A DNA stretch of 64,000 nucleotides, taken from Otis tarda. Its lineage: Eukaryota; Chordata; Aves; Otidiformes; Otididae. Positions within the stretch are counted from its first letter, which is position 1. Every line of letters starts with the position of its first letter. Positions 12,916-27,076 of this stretch are shown here, in pieces. Where the stretch lies: the NCBI GenBank assembly GCA_026413225.1, contig CM048560.1, forward strand, positions 13,534,001-13,598,000, read 5' to 3'. The notes beneath the pieces are model-generated. The model was not told where the DNA came from, did no database searches, and worked only from the letters and a program-made list of their open reading frames with translations. The position numbers and the translations under genes were made by a program.

Positions 12916-15900
12916 TCATACGTTTGTATCTTGCAGTAATGGTTCTTTAGCTTCACCAGGAGTTTGTGGACTGTGGGGATGGCCGTGGCTGCCACCGTGT
13001 TTCTTCCAGTTGCTGGATCGTACGTTTAGGTTTGTGTGTTCCGGAATAAACAAGGCAACAAGTAGTGCCAACAGCACAGAGCATGCTCCAAACAAGAACG
13101 GGGGGCCAGGAATTATAGAATTCTGAAAACAACAGTAACACCACAAAGTATTAATGAACCAGTAGACACAGGTTAACAGACTACAATTGCAAAGTACAAA
13201 AGTGTCAAACATGGGGAGAACTTTTCTATGCTACCCTAGCCAATACACTGTTTGTCTCCATGGGGAGGCTTTTAGAATAAACGTGGAAAGAATGTTACAT
13301 CCCAAGACGGAGGAGAGGGAGAATATGGTTCTTATTAATGCCTGCCAGCTTTCTTTTTTAGTGCAAGTTCTTACTGCTGAGCTTTCTCAACAAATTAATA
13401 TCTATTAAGAACTAAAAAACAACCACTGAGAGCTTGTTTAAAAGACTAAAGGACAACAAAACAAAACCATACAAGATCAGAAAGGTAAATACAGTGGCAG
13501 GGAGAAAAGAGGAGAGGGAGATGCTGTTGTTATTAGTCCCTCCTTCCCTCAGTCTGTTCTCTTTACAAGGGTCATCAGTTATCTGATTACTGTCAGCTGT
13601 GTCTATTGGGAAGTTACACTAAACCAGTCCATTTAGTGAAAAGCATAACTTAAGAACCTCTTTTTACAGCTGGCATAACAAAATGTAATACAGCATCATA
13701 CACAAGAACTGGTGGGCACATGCTCCCTTCCCAATTTCGTTTTTTTGGTTTTTTTTTTTTTTTTTTTGAATCAGTACGCAGAAGAATACCTGTTGTAACT
13801 GGTACTGTGTGACCACGCTACCTCCTGATGGCGATTCAGGCATGGGGAGTTCATTCAGTTCAACATGAAATATATAGAATATAAAACCATAAAGTGCTGG
13901 TCCCAAGCCATTACACAGTCCTCGAATTCCTGTTATCATCCCTTGAACAACACCTGGGAAAAGTAAAATACACTATTAGCTAGCTAGCTATAGATAATTA
14001 ACAGTTTTAATGGATCACGAATAGATCAGCAAGACTTTAGTCACTTCACCTTCAATCTGACGCAAGCAGAAGGCTTCTCTAAATGGTGTCGCACTATGGG
14101 TAGCAACAACCAACGGGCACAGAAAAACTGTCATGGCAGTAGATTCAAGGGTTTTTTTCCACCTTCCTATAAGCACAGAGTAGGACTTCTGTGCTGTGCT
14201 CATTCAGACACCAGTATATACACAGTATCCTTGCCATCCCTGTCCCGCAGTGTATGCAGCCTAGACAGCTAAGAAAACTTGTGTCAAAAGGAAGGAAAAT
14301 AAATGGCATATGAGGTTGCTAAATATTTTGCTGCTGCTGGGACCTGTTGAGTGTTTTCCCTCTGTGCCAGAAGGACACGATACACATGTATTACAACCTC
14401 CAAGCAACCTGGATTTTAACATTTTGTGACCTATGCTCAGGTGTACAGGCTGCTCTGTGCCAAGATTCAGGCTGACACACACTATGACAACACCCTGACG
14501 AGTCTGTCTTCACAGCATCCTTTGACTAATTATGACAAAACCTACCCTGCTGGTCAGCGTCAGCAGTTCGTGAAACCAGTGCGCTTACAGCTGGGAAAGT
14601 AATACTGGACATGGCTGCCACAGCTCCAGCTGCCCACATCATCCTGCAAAACACAGACTCCATGTAACTGCTCCGCACGGACGGCATTCTGCATCTGGAG
14701 CGTCTATCTGTATATAGGCATATGTTATATATACATATACCGACATGAAGTCACACACGCTTAAGTGTCTCCCTTGGATAAAGGATAAAATCCAGAAAAA
14801 TACTGTATTGCTCAGATATTAAAATCAAATGTACATACCATGGTTCTGATCCAAAGCCATACCACGCAAGTTGTAGTATTTGAAATCCTAGGCCCAGTAG
14901 GATGGTATTTTTATTTCCAATGGACCGCATAAGTAAACTCAAAACTATTGTCTGACAGAGAAGGGAAACAAGTTAATTAAAAAAAAAAATCAAAGAAAAG
15001 CAACATTTTATTCTAAATGTTAAATACATGCAAATAAATTTACTGATTTTTAAAAACCACACAAAATTCTCCCAAAGCAGTATTTGCTAAATATTCAGGA
15101 GCCTCCACCAAAAAACCAGCAATCTTTTAGCAATTCATACAAACAAACAGCCACGCCAGCTTTAATGCACAAAAGCATCTAGTTTTCACAACACAAGACA
15201 CTTGGGATATTACCGAACTAAACCCCTGGCTGGCAAGCTGTTTTTCCCACTAACCTGAAGTAAGAGTGTCAGTCAATTGTTACAGACTGTAAAGAAACAG
15301 CTACAGGAAAGGGGAGTCACATTTCTGGAACCGCAGTATTGTGGAAGTTCTCCCCAGTGCTTTGCTTTTTCAAAGTTATCAAATCAATGAAATACCTCGC
15401 AGTAACTCACCTGTGCAATAATGGAAAGAATCCCAAGGACTGCTATAAATGCCGCAACACTTTCAGACGAAAATCCCATTATCTGTATTTTTAAAAAAGG
15501 CAATTTGATTATTAACCATAAACCATGTGACAAATATCTGTGGGGGAACACAGAGTGCAGAAGACCAGTATTATTCAACTCTTCCCTAACTTAGGAAAAA
15601 AGTTGGGTTTTTTTTCATTAAATCCAGCAAGTGTATAAAAGTAAAGGAGCATAAAATAGAAAACAAGTAAATAGTTCCCTCAAAAAGTAAAAAACACCCA
15701 ACAGTTTAACATCGTGAACCTCCTAGCCCAAGAATAATGCGAATAATGACAAAACAATTTCTGGTATTTTATAAGTCATTCATCTCTCTTTCTCTCTAAA
15801 AACAGACAAACCCAGAACAGCAAACGGACTTAAATCAGCTGCTGTAAGCTTCTAAATTATACTAGTTATCTCTTCTTTCTGGATGAATTCAGTGATAATT

Positions 15901-18900
15901 GAAGGCTTTCCTATAAATTTACTTTTGTTCAAATCCATATCAAAACGTTGTTACCTGTCTGAGGTATAGGAAGAAGCTGGAATATTGACCTGCCTCTGGG
16001 AGGTAGGAAAGAAAGACTGTTATGCAGATCAGCAGCACGATTGAGTCCTGGCCGACTTTCTTCAGCGACTACGGCAAGAAAAAAGTATTACAAAAGATTT
16101 CATCTTCATATTCAGAAAAGCATACCTAGCAAGAAAAGCATGTCAATTAATGACGCTATTATGTGGTACCACCACAGCACTTCCTGCATATTTATCCCGA
16201 TCGCTGGTAATAGTATTAGCAGCAACACCACGTTATACTTAAAATAAAATAAAGGCTTTGTTTTTTAAGCTTGAAATACAGTAAATTCAGTCCCTTTCCT
16301 GTCTCTAAAGCTCAATGTTTGCAAATAAAATATTCCACATTTCAGTAGCTTACTGCAAAAGGGTCAGCCTGTTCCCATGAAATGGGTGCTCCCCAGGATG
16401 CTGGCCTCATCTTCTCTGGCAGCGACTCTGGTACAGCAACAAGAATGAAACAAATGTCTAGCAAAGCTATTGCTGTAGCCAGGACCACAACCAAGCTGTC
16501 TCCGTACACTCGGCCAAGGTAGGCACCGATAGCAGGGCTGGTAACTAAACTTGCTGCAAAAGTTGCTGAAACCTAAAACAAAAAACAACTGGTTAGATTT
16601 TCAATGATGTCAGTCACCAGTATTATCACCCCCTTTTTCTCATTTTCAGAAGCCTAACCATTTTAATGCGGTAGTGATGAAAAGTAACCTTTTTTTGATA
16701 ACTGGACAGCAATGTGAAGCTCACACCTCTCTTGCATGTACTGACATAATTAGGTTTAATTAACTGTACAGTCTGCTGATATCTCTGGAAGTGATGGGTT
16801 TTATTTAATCTTCCTATTAGTGAAATATGCAACTCCTGTTAAAAAAAAAAAAAAAAGCACATGTATCAAGGGCCTATTAACTTGAATATGCTGGTTAATC
16901 CAAGGCAGTACAACGGATCTTCAGAAAGCAGTTTCAGTGAACCAGCTGGCCTTGTTGTGAGGGATGTTAATTTTAAAACATATCTCAATCCCTGGTGTGT
17001 GTAGGCAGAAAGAAACTATTTAGTTCTGTATCCATTGCTTTCAGCTATTCCTGCTGAATATGAGAAGGGACTACGTAACTTGAACGCAACAAATAATTCT
17101 GCTATTCCATAACATCTAGGGCTGTGAGGGCTCCTGAGGTCTGGGAGAAATGGAGGCGCGTTGTAAAAACTTCAGACAGACAAGTTACTCGGCTACATTT
17201 GTCCTGATCTGAAGTGCAGCAGCGTGACTGGCAATGTGAACAGGAGCAGTCAGGATATCATACAATGGCAGTTCCAAAATTATCCAGGAACAAAAGGCTA
17301 GATATTTAAAAATATGGCAGAGTGTACTAGTGTGAGAAACAATGGAGGAATAACTAAAGCCCCTCAAATTACACCATTAACACTGATAACAACTGTTAAG
17401 ACAGATGTCCAAAGGACAGCTTTTACCATGGTCGCATTTTGTTGAAGCTAGAAGCAAAATATTCAATAGGAGACACAGGACTGGATTACAAGAAAATTAA
17501 ACAGAAAAATCTCACTTCAAACTAAAATCAACTTGCCAGAGAAGAAATAAAAATACAATTTTGAAAAGCTTTACCCACTGGAGTGTTTAGTACTGAATAC
17601 CACAGGAACAGAGTAAAAAAAAATACGTACCAAACCATAGGCCATGCTTCTTTCATGTTCTTGGGTTATGTCTGCTACATATGCAAAAACCACAGAAAAC
17701 GTCACTGCAAAAACTCCAGAGACAGAGATAACAGCGAAGTACCACCTAAGAACATAAAAAAATTAGAGCAGCTAAATAGAAACACAAAGTCTCTACTGAC
17801 AATCCACATACGGTTCAGTAGTAAATCATATTGTCCAACTTTTCCTGACAAATATTACGATAAACTTGGATAAAGCCAACGTGAATGTGTCTTGATACAG
17901 TTGTGTAACTCCTCCTTAGTGCACCCAGCTCAAAGATAAACTGCACAATTTTGTAACATCTATGAAAAGTTGCTGTGACTAAGTACTTCTAGGAAACGAG
18001 GCATTAGACTAACTGCGACTGGGTGCCTATGACCCAAAGCATTTTGGGAACTTCAGTACTTTGAGAATCTGGCAATTGAGAGGCCTCAGCAGTAGCCTTA
18101 TCTTTATGCTATAGACACTCATCATTTGAAACTTTAATCTACACTTACAAGCAAGCTACTTCCCAGAAAAGGGATGGAGAACCTGTGTGACCAGAGAGAG
18201 AACCGAAAAGGCTCACGGAGCTACCTGAACAGCTGGCTCTGCCCTGCGTCAGTGCAGTCTGTGGTATTTCAGCTACACCCTCAGGTACAGCACGCGGGTA
18301 GGCCAGCAACACCGAGTTCTGACTGATGCACTACCTGGGGAATGTACGCGCCAGTTAAGAGCTTACTAATTTGCACACAGTGTGCAAGCTGGTGGATTTT
18401 AAAACTTGAAAAACAGAAGTGTAAAACTGCAGCAATATTTTAGCTTACAAATGGTCCCTTCATGCACTAGCTAGCATTAAGTCAGGTTTTCATCTCTGCA
18501 TAGTTGGTTAGTATTTTAGCGCTATGGCCACAATAAAGACCTGCACAGTTTACTGGACAGCACTCTAATCTCTTTTGCAAATGTGCTGAAGTAGGAAGTG
18601 GGGCCTACAGCACAGAGCTCAAAACCAGCAGCTCTTAAAATTCTGACCAAAGCATTTGGCCTCACAGCAGCTACTTCAGTTTGACTGTTCTCCCAGCTTT
18701 GCACCAATGTAATATAAAAGCCTCAACTTTCCTTGGAGCACAAAAAATATTCTATCAACAACTCTAGAAACATAAGCATTATACAGCAACCTTGTCAAGA
18801 AATGGCAGATCTAGTGTAAAAGAAGTTACTAACCATGGGCTGATCTTCATTAGTGGTATTGGTGCACAGGTGAAAAAGACTGTTAGCAGCAAGAAGGACT

Positions 18901-21900
18901 TTCGTCCCCACACATCAGACAGGGCACCTATAAGTGGGGCACTGAGGAACGATAATAAGCCCTAAATGAAACAAAACATTTAAACCATGTTAGAACTAAA
19001 TGTCTGGAATCGTGACCACACCACAATCTGGTAGCAGGCTGGGCTCCATTCCTATTAAAGCTGATGTGCAGTGCAAAGGCAATATGGTCAGGGATTACTG
19101 ATCTCCTGTCCCATGTCTGGCTACATCAAATTTGAGATTGGTTACCTCAGAGCTACACTGAATTCAAAATGTGGATGATCTAGTGACACCAGCAGTTTTA
19201 TAAACTGTGTTTTATAGTTGTATGTCTTTAGAGTTCACATAAATGTAACTAATAGAAAAAAAAATCCTACTAGAGGAACAAGCGCCAAGTAAAAAATTCT
19301 CAGATTTTAACACCATGTGTGTCATTTGGGATTAGTAACTACCTTTCTGTTTGCTCAACCAAACCAGCAGGTACAGATGAAGCAATATCTTACTAAAAGT
19401 AAAATTATGTGTATTTGCTTTTTTCAGCAATAATTTCTTCGTGTGTTTTATTTATGCTGTGAAAACTATACTGAAAAACCTCTTGAATATTTCTCTCAGC
19501 TGGCAGTCATTTCTATATTCCTCCCACCATTCACTTTAAATTGTACCTGTGATTAACTTCTGTCACCTTACCTTTACTCCTTGAATGAGACCATTCATTA
19601 GAAATGTATGTTTTGGGAAGGTTTCATGCAAAACCTGGAGAAGAAATACAAACACTGTCATTTACACAATATTAACTGTAAATATTACTCATGATGCATC
19701 CAGCTTCTACACTGGCACACCCACAGTAGCTTTATATTTTCATAGAATACAGGGAAAGAAAAACAAGACACACCACAAATAATCTATTTAATCTTTAATT
19801 AATATGGATGTTACTCGGAAATTTTAGCTTTACTTGGTAGAGGCCTCAGTTCTCTCAACACTTTGAGAAGGATTCATGTCATCCAACTTCAGCATCTGAA
19901 ATCCAAATAGACCACAGAGAACCTAGAAAACTATCTCAGACCAGACTCTCCACACGTTACTGTGTCATCTGTAGGGGACTGGGGAGAGAGAGGAGAGAGA
20001 TCACCATTCTGAAGTGCCTCTCGATTTGTTGGCCAAGCCTAGATAGGCAAGTTAAAACAGGCACCTCTCTCAGGCTGACTTGTGTTACGTGAGACAGATT
20101 CCATTCAGTGCAGTTTACGTCCCAAGAGCCTGTTCATGGTTAACATCAGCTTACAGTACCGCACCAAGACTGCATTTTAGGTGGAGTTTGCTCAGCGATC
20201 TTTAAGCCTTCACTCCTTTTAATTGGTAAGCATATGTCACTCTAAGAGATTAAATCCAAATGGAAAGCAGCCAACTACATCAGAAAATAATTTGGTACAA
20301 ATATGTTGGTATGACTGTCTCGCTAATCACAGGGAAGCTTTAACTCGTGTAACAGGGTCTGTGCTCTGAAGCTTCCGTTTAAAGCACAGCCAGGTCAGCA
20401 AAGATCTCACTACCTACATACACAGCCACACTTGCATAATTTTACCAAATTGCAAGTGTATTTTTGTCCTTACATTTGTAATGTGCCAACTTTTTGTAGC
20501 ATCTTGGAAGGAAAGACAATTTCATTACTGTCTTACTGGTTTCAAGTCAGAAAATATTTATCTGTACGCTTGAGTGCTAGCAGACTTGCACATAACCAGC
20601 TATGCTGCACTATTACACTGCTTTAACAAAATAATTTTAAATTCCTGATTCCATGTAAAACACAACAGAGCAGCTCAATGATACATAATTTTAATTTAAT
20701 TCAGGTGATGTTCAGTGCCTTTGCAGTAATTACCCCACTTCCCATACAGCAAGAAAAAGCTGAAGCCTATCACTTACCACCAGAGTTGGTGCTGTTAAGA
20801 GTCCCCAAGCAAAAAACTCCAAGAAGATCACTATAACAGCATGGTAGACACTAGGTGAACCTATTCCTTGAGGCTAAAAAAAGAGAAAAAATAGGTGATT
20901 AAAACACTGTCACAGTAATGACAAATGCAGCGGAACACTATAAGGAGAACGATTAAGAAATTAAACAGGATGCAAAACATCGGAACACAGTTACTCAAGC
21001 TAAATGGTACTGAGTGAAACTCCTTTTTTAACCCTTTGCTGCTAATGTCCTGAACTGTCTTGATCCTCTCCAGAATACAAAGTGCACTCCCATCTCAAAT
21101 GAAAAAATAAACCACTTCTGCTGTGTGATGGTTAAGCCCGAGTTACCACACAAGTTTCTTGCTCACTCTCCCCCTCCCCAGCAGGACTGGGGAGAGAATT
21201 GGGAAAGGGGGACAGTTGCTTATTTTGTTGACCACATCCATTGGAATGTGACAACGTCCATCTTGCCATTTTACTCCTAGAAAATGGATATTAAAATATA
21301 CAAAATGAACAATCTATGTTTTCTCACTGCCCGATGTCCCAATGACCGATACAGCCTGTCCCGAGCAGCGATCACGGAAACAAAACCAAGCAGCAAGCAA
21401 AGGAGCAAAAAGGGAGCCAGCAAGGGAGAGGGAGTGATGCCAGCAAACAAGAGAGAGGGATGGATGCCAGGAAGGCAGATACCCAGCCTGGCCAGCCTCC
21501 ACTTATATACTGAGCATGACGTTTATGGCATGGAATACTCTCTTTGGCCAGTCTGGGTCAATTATTCTGTCTTTCTCCCAGCTTCCTGCATCTGCACATT
21601 AGCAAGACTTGGAAAGTCAGACAGTGTTCTTGGTCTCATTAACAACAACGCATACCATCAGGGTGTTTTATCAACATTCTTCACATACAAAATCTGAAAC
21701 ACACCAGCTACTGAGAGGAAAATTAACTCCATCCCTGCCAAAACCAGGACATACTGCCAGTCTGGGAAACAAGGATGCTACTGATAGCAGAAATACTCTT
21801 CTTTGGATAATTAGTTCCTTTTCCTTGAGAAAAATGCTAAAGGTCACACAATGCTGCACAGAAATAAAGTTTTCAGAATTTCAAAGCATGGCAGCATTCA

Positions 21901-24900
21901 CACTCGGCTACCCCGAAGTCTAACTACCTGGTCCATCAAACAGCTTTATAGTACTTCTGTTAGTAAAAGGCTCCACGGTTAAGTACAACACTTTGATAGC
22001 TTGAAGTCAAGAAAGAAAAACTGAGATAATGAACACCAGAAGTAAATCCTCAGAAACAGCACTCATCACGTCCCAAACACGCCTCCCAAATAGTAGGCCT
22101 ATTAGCTGCAATGGGCTTCAAATATAGGAAGAGATCTGGATGAAAGATCTGAAATAAGGAACTTCAAATACTTTGGTGATTTAGTATATTCAGAAGTACC
22201 TTTTGAGGAGAACAAAAAAAGCAAGGGTGGGACAAGCTGCTCATCTCATATACTCTGTAACTGCTACCCTGTCAAACAACATGCCACAGGTCACCATTTG
22301 CAAATTGGGGAAACGACGCACTAATTATTTTCATACGAATGTAGTATGAATAATTCATCAAAAATCTCATACGCATTCTGTAAGCTTAGAAGTGCTGCTT
22401 TAACATCTACTTCCCCGGGTCTGCGTGAAGTTGAGTTACGAAAGAAGTGGCATTTGATTAGATTTTATTTGATTAGACCGTGCATTTTATACTGAGTGCA
22501 GACATGCAGCCTGCAGTCCTCAGCTGCTTCTCAAGAAGGCTCAGGAGGATCTTATAAACACGTTAAAATATCTGATGAGAGGGAATGAAGATGACACAGC
22601 TAGACTCTTGTCAGAGGTGTCAGAGACAGGACTGGAGGCACACACTGAGATACAGAAAATTCTACTTAAACTTTGAACAAAACAAACCCCTGGAAACAGG
22701 CTGCCCAGTCAGGTTGTGGTATCTCCATCCCCCAAGGCTGACTGGATGAGCCCCGAGCAAACTGCTCCAGCTGACCCTGTCTGGTGGAAGAGGACGCGTA
22801 GTCAGATCAGAGATGTTCAGAGGTGCCTTCCAATCTCAAATACTGCACGATTTTCAGTTTCAGTTAGGTAATACCAGAGATTTTCTTATTACAAGATTTA
22901 TGCAAATCATACCTAGCTTTTCTTCCAGATTCCAATATTTCCAATACAGGAAGGAAAGAAGGAGGAAAAAAAAAAAAAAAAAAAAAAAAGCACCTTCTGA
23001 ACAACTGTAGGAAATACAGAAAACCAGACTGGCCTTCCCCGCTACAAAGATTTTCATTTCCAAAAATAACTATATCAATACATAAAAGGTGAGCTACAAA
23101 AGTACCTTAGCACTGAGCTATTTCTCTTTCCCAAGCCCTCTTCAGTAAATACAAACATCATACCACACAGATATCTCTGCTATTTTTATATACTATTCTC
23201 TTAAGGAGGTAAATTAACAGTTGTCTTAGGTACAGAAACTGGCTATAATTATCTTCACTTCCCACAATTCCTTTCCCTGTCCACCCACAACCCTTATTTT
23301 AGTTTCAGGTTAAAAATGTATCCAGCTCTGCACAAACTGTAAGTAACAACCTTAGCCATTTGCCTCAGTCTGATACAGAAAATCAGGATCATTCTCAGTC
23401 CTCAGATCCCTGCCAAGTTACTGGCTCCTGACCCTCCAAGGTATTACAGATAGTGAGGCAGCAGTCACGAACCATCCCTGTCCCTCCAAGCGCCAGGGAT
23501 CAAAAGCACCTCCATTCTGTTCACATACAGCAAACACAAGCTCAGCAGCCATCTGTCTCTACACAGCTCTTGTCCATTTCTGGGCAGCTACTCAGAGATC
23601 ACCTGCACAAACCAAAACTGCAGAATGAAAACAGTGGCTGTCCTGCTCACCTAAACTGTTGCTGATTTTAGAGGCACACAAGCCCCTGACTGCTGCCCTC
23701 TGCCTTGTCATCCAGCTGTAAGCAACCTGATCGGATGTTTCCATTACATTGGCAGAAACAAACAGAAGTGACATTTAGATCACCAGGGTTAATCTTCCTG
23801 GCTTGCCTGTTGCTAATACTCACTTATCACAGATACTGTTATTTGTTCTTATCTATAAAAATAAGTAATTCAGTCTCATTTAGATCATAACCTCTTAAAG
23901 ATCGCTGCAAATATAAAGTAGCAAAAATACTCCAGAGGTGGAAGAAAGAGGGAAGGAGATTAACAAGGGGTTACATTACAGTGCATTAAGATACGTTATG
24001 TCCATTCAGTCCACAAGACCCAAGTACTAGCCCAACGTACCCTTCTACCCCAACACGTACAGTGCAGGGGTTGGGTACTCAGCCCTGTCTTACTCTACAA
24101 ACTTGCCCCACTGTGCTTTACAAACTGGCTAACACAGTAAAATGCAATGCAATAACCTAAGTGCAACCAAATCAGAAGGCCTTAAACCTGGAGGTAAAAG
24201 ATACAGAGCCTTCATGTGAACAAAGATGTTCCAGTCAGAGTAAGAGCAACCCTTTTCTACACCCACGTAGCCAGAGCAGAGCAGATTTGTGTTTGGCGAA
24301 ATCTGTGGCATAAAACAACGCTCTAAGAATGCCCCTTTCTCTAGTCAGAGAGAAAACGACTTCATGCAAACACTTTGTACTGTCCGTCATGCCAGCGATA
24401 AGAAGTGTGTATCCCAGGTAACCCTAAGAACATGCATCTGACAACAACAAAATAACTATCAAAGCAACAAAGGCATCAGATATAACATCAGAGCTGCTGG
24501 TCCTCTGATGGAAACGAAGCAACACCAAATAAAGTACTGAGCTCTAATTCTTTCCAGCATTGCCCAGGCATGTATCTCCTAACCCATTTCACGAGTGCTT
24601 ACAAAAAAAAAAATGCATAACCTTACATAAGATGAATTCCAACTGGTCATATAGGAATGCAAAATTAAGAACGGCGTTGAAATCACTTCACTGGTGTTAC
24701 TACTTCTCCTTTGGTGAACCTGACAACACCCACTTGAGTACAGACACCATCACACATTGTTTTCTGTGATACAGCTACTAAGTTGCAATGAGAACAACAC
24801 AAAAATACCACCATGCATCAACCCATCCTCCTGCACCACCCACTGCCTCACCAAGGGGGCACAGTGTAACCTGCGGCAGGAAGCGAGGCTTTGTGGAGGC

Positions 24901-27076
24901 AATACGTGTTTTTTCCCTTTTGCTTATTTTTTTCTTTCCACATCAGAATTGGTAATTAGAAGTGACAATAAATTAAATTGACTGAAGTTTCCCCACCAGT
25001 AAACTCTTTTTGCATGTGACACTATCTCATTAAAAAGCTGCATGTTCTTCCAGGCAAACAAGTCACATATTTTGAAACTATTTGACATCGAAGAAAACTG
25101 AACCAATCAGGCTGAAAACTGTACACTTAGATGCTCGATTAATTACTGGCTTGCCACTTGGAGACATTCAAGACCTCAGCCATTTTCATTTACCTGTTTC
25201 CCATAACATCACATACCATGTTGGGTAAGCAAAGAAACTAAGGAGACTGAGCACAGAAGACTAATTAAATGTTTCAGCAAATACTCAAAAAAAATTCCAA
25301 GTTTTTGCTGTCATTATAAAGAATATTCTGCTATAACAGACTTTATAACTTTAAAAATGTATTTAAGACAAAAAAAAAGTCTCAAAACATTTATTTGAAG
25401 GCAGAAAATATCACAAGCTGGTATTTTTGTTATCTAACAACAATCTACATACCTTCAGCTAATGTTTATAGCCCATTTTTCCACTGTTTTAGAAACAACC
25501 GAAAATTGTCCACAACTCATGCAAGTTTGCACTCTGTTTTTGAAACTGGTGGGAGACACTGAATGCAGCACCACCACAGCTGAATGCAGCTGTTATAATA
25601 TCTTTTCTCCTCTCTTGGCACAAGAAAGTTCAGGTCCAGAGAAAGAGGACACTTGGAAGCATACTGTATTTTAATCAGTGATTACTCCAGAGAGAAATTA
25701 TGAAGCATGATGTCCCAGGAGCAACAACATTTACTCTGCTTCTATTACTCTTTCAAAAATATTTGTGTTTAACATTTGTACAAAGTTATCTCATACATTT
25801 CTATCTTTACAAAGAGCAGGAAAACATGTCCTGAAAAACATCAACATCCACCACTGGGATTAGTTTTGCTTCTTACCACTAAGTAACCCAGACAGTTGGT
25901 CATCAGTTCAATGAACAACTACAGTGCCACTGACAACTCCCCCTTCTCCATTATTGTTCCAAAAAGATTTAATGTCTCTTTATTTGTAATAATGATACTG
26001 TATTTAGAAGACTGCACATCAAAGCTACACAATGTTACACAGTGGAAAAAATCCAGGCGCAAAGACACGTTGGAAAAACCAAGCTGCAAGAGCCAAAACA
26101 CTTAAGAGCTTCCTTTCTTTTAAAATTTTGTGTATTTAAGAGGAAATAATATAATGGGAGGGAACTGCAAAACACTTCTGCTACTGTCTTGCATCTTTAT
26201 GGGATTTCTTTGATGCAAGAGTCTGTCCCACTCGCTAGCCTATTCTTTCCCAGACAACAGAGAGGACAGAAGGCTGCTGCGACGGCGATCCACTCACCGT
26301 GTGGGCAAAGCCCACCCCAGAACTGCACCCCAACCACAGTCAGCATCTCCTGCTCCCCTTTACAATGGCTAACTGCCTGCCCGCACCGTTCCAAGCTATT
26401 GTGCAGCCAACTGCTGCTCCCCAGCACACAGCTGGCTTCCTAACAGCTCTTCCCTCCGCAAACATTCATTTAAATAATTTTCCATGTAAAGTCGGGTTCA
26501 GACACGTAGTGCATGACCTCGCACAAATGTAAGTGGTCCATGTCTAACTTTCGAGCTGACGCCGTTTTGCACACTTGGTCCTGGGGCCGAAAAACTGGCC
26601 CACATCGAGAATGAGTATTTACGAAGACAACTAGCGTGACACCCTTACAGGTGCTTCTCAGCCAACTGCCTCAAACAAGCCAACCCGGGACGCGGGAACG
26701 AAACTACGGGGGCTGCAGCAACCCGCAGCGTAAAAGCAAGCGAAACCTTGCCATCGAGCTCAGCCCGGCGCCGCCGCCGGAGCACAGCCCTCTCCACGCG
26801 CCACCCGCGGCTGCCCCAGGCCCGCGGGACCCCTCGCCTCGGACAGGGCCCGGCCGCACCTGCCCCGGCCTCCTGCCAGTCCCCCGCACCGCCGCGGGAC
26901 CGGAGGTTCCCCCGCCGCCAGCTCGCCCCACAGCCGACCACCTCCCACTCCCGGAGCCGCCCCGTGTCCCCGGCCCCGCCCGGCCTCACCGTCCCGCCGT
27001 CCTTAATGATGATCTTCTTGGCCAGCATAATACTGCGGTTCACGGCGCGTTTCTTCTTCTTCCCCCCCTGGGTCAT
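12916..27076 (-). CDS. MFSD14A: Major facilitator superfamily domain-containing 14A (hippocampus abundant transcript 1), complete
   Basis: A 12-helix major-facilitator membrane protein. Its substrate is not firmly established, and it is usually described as an intracellular sugar-transporter-like protein. Coding exons in transcript order: 27076-26990, 20873-20778, 19634-19572, 18961-18834, 17745-17631, 16572-16354, 16068-15955, 15482-15411, 14951-14839, 14643-14546, 13953-13790, 13122-12916. All borders are GT-AG and the sum is exactly 492 codons (491 aa plus stop; human about 490 aa). The N-terminus is basic (MTQGGKKKKRAVNRSIMLAK). The family's motif A after helix 2 is intact (GALSDVWGRK). 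Other conserved blocks are LEFFAWGLLTAPTLV, SVVFAYVADITQEHERSMAY, SYLPEAGQYSSFFLYL, SIGNKNTILLGLGFQ and MITGIRGLCNGLGPALYGF. The tail ends EAKEPLLQDTNV with an LL motif that may act in sorting. The start codon lies in a CpG island. The loop at the end of exon 11 (PESPSGGSVV) looks the least conserved part. Very secure. Confidence 0.97.
21122..21751 (+). mobile_element. Degraded ERVL-type solo LTR in MFSD14A intron 1
   Basis: Plus-orientation landmarks match the common avian ERVL LTR layout: TGTGATGGTTAAGCCCGAGT near the start, then CTCCCCAGCAGGACTGGGGA, later GAGCATGACGTTTATGGCAT with GGAATACTCTCTTTGGCCAG, and a closing GAAAATTAACTCCATCCCTG followed by CCAAAACCAGGACA. The match is from recall of that family. 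It is diverged, has no internal retroviral sequence, and is antisense to MFSD14A. Confidence 0.72.
22525..22860 (+). mobile_element. Old CR1 LINE 3' fragment
   Basis: Diverged but ordered CR1 3'-region words: AGGCTCAGGAGGATCTTATA, CTGATGAGAGGGAATGAAGA, CAGACTCTTGTCAG-like text, GGAAACAGGCTGCCCAGTCA, GACTGGATGAGCCC and GTGCCTTCCAATCTCAAATA. The terminal octamer is no longer visible. Antisense to MFSD14A, in its intron 1. Confidence 0.7.
22966..22989 (+). repeat. A24 homopolymer
   Basis: An uninterrupted run of 24 A after a purine-rich AAGGAAAGAAGGAGG lead-in, about 100 bases past the old CR1. It may be a microsatellite or a leftover retroposon tail. Confidence 0.9.
23000..26620 (-). other. 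MFSD14A: MFSD14A intron 1, proximal part
   Basis: No exon-like segment, repeat family or RNA gene recognised in this stretch. GC content rises near the CpG island at its right end. Confidence 0.5.
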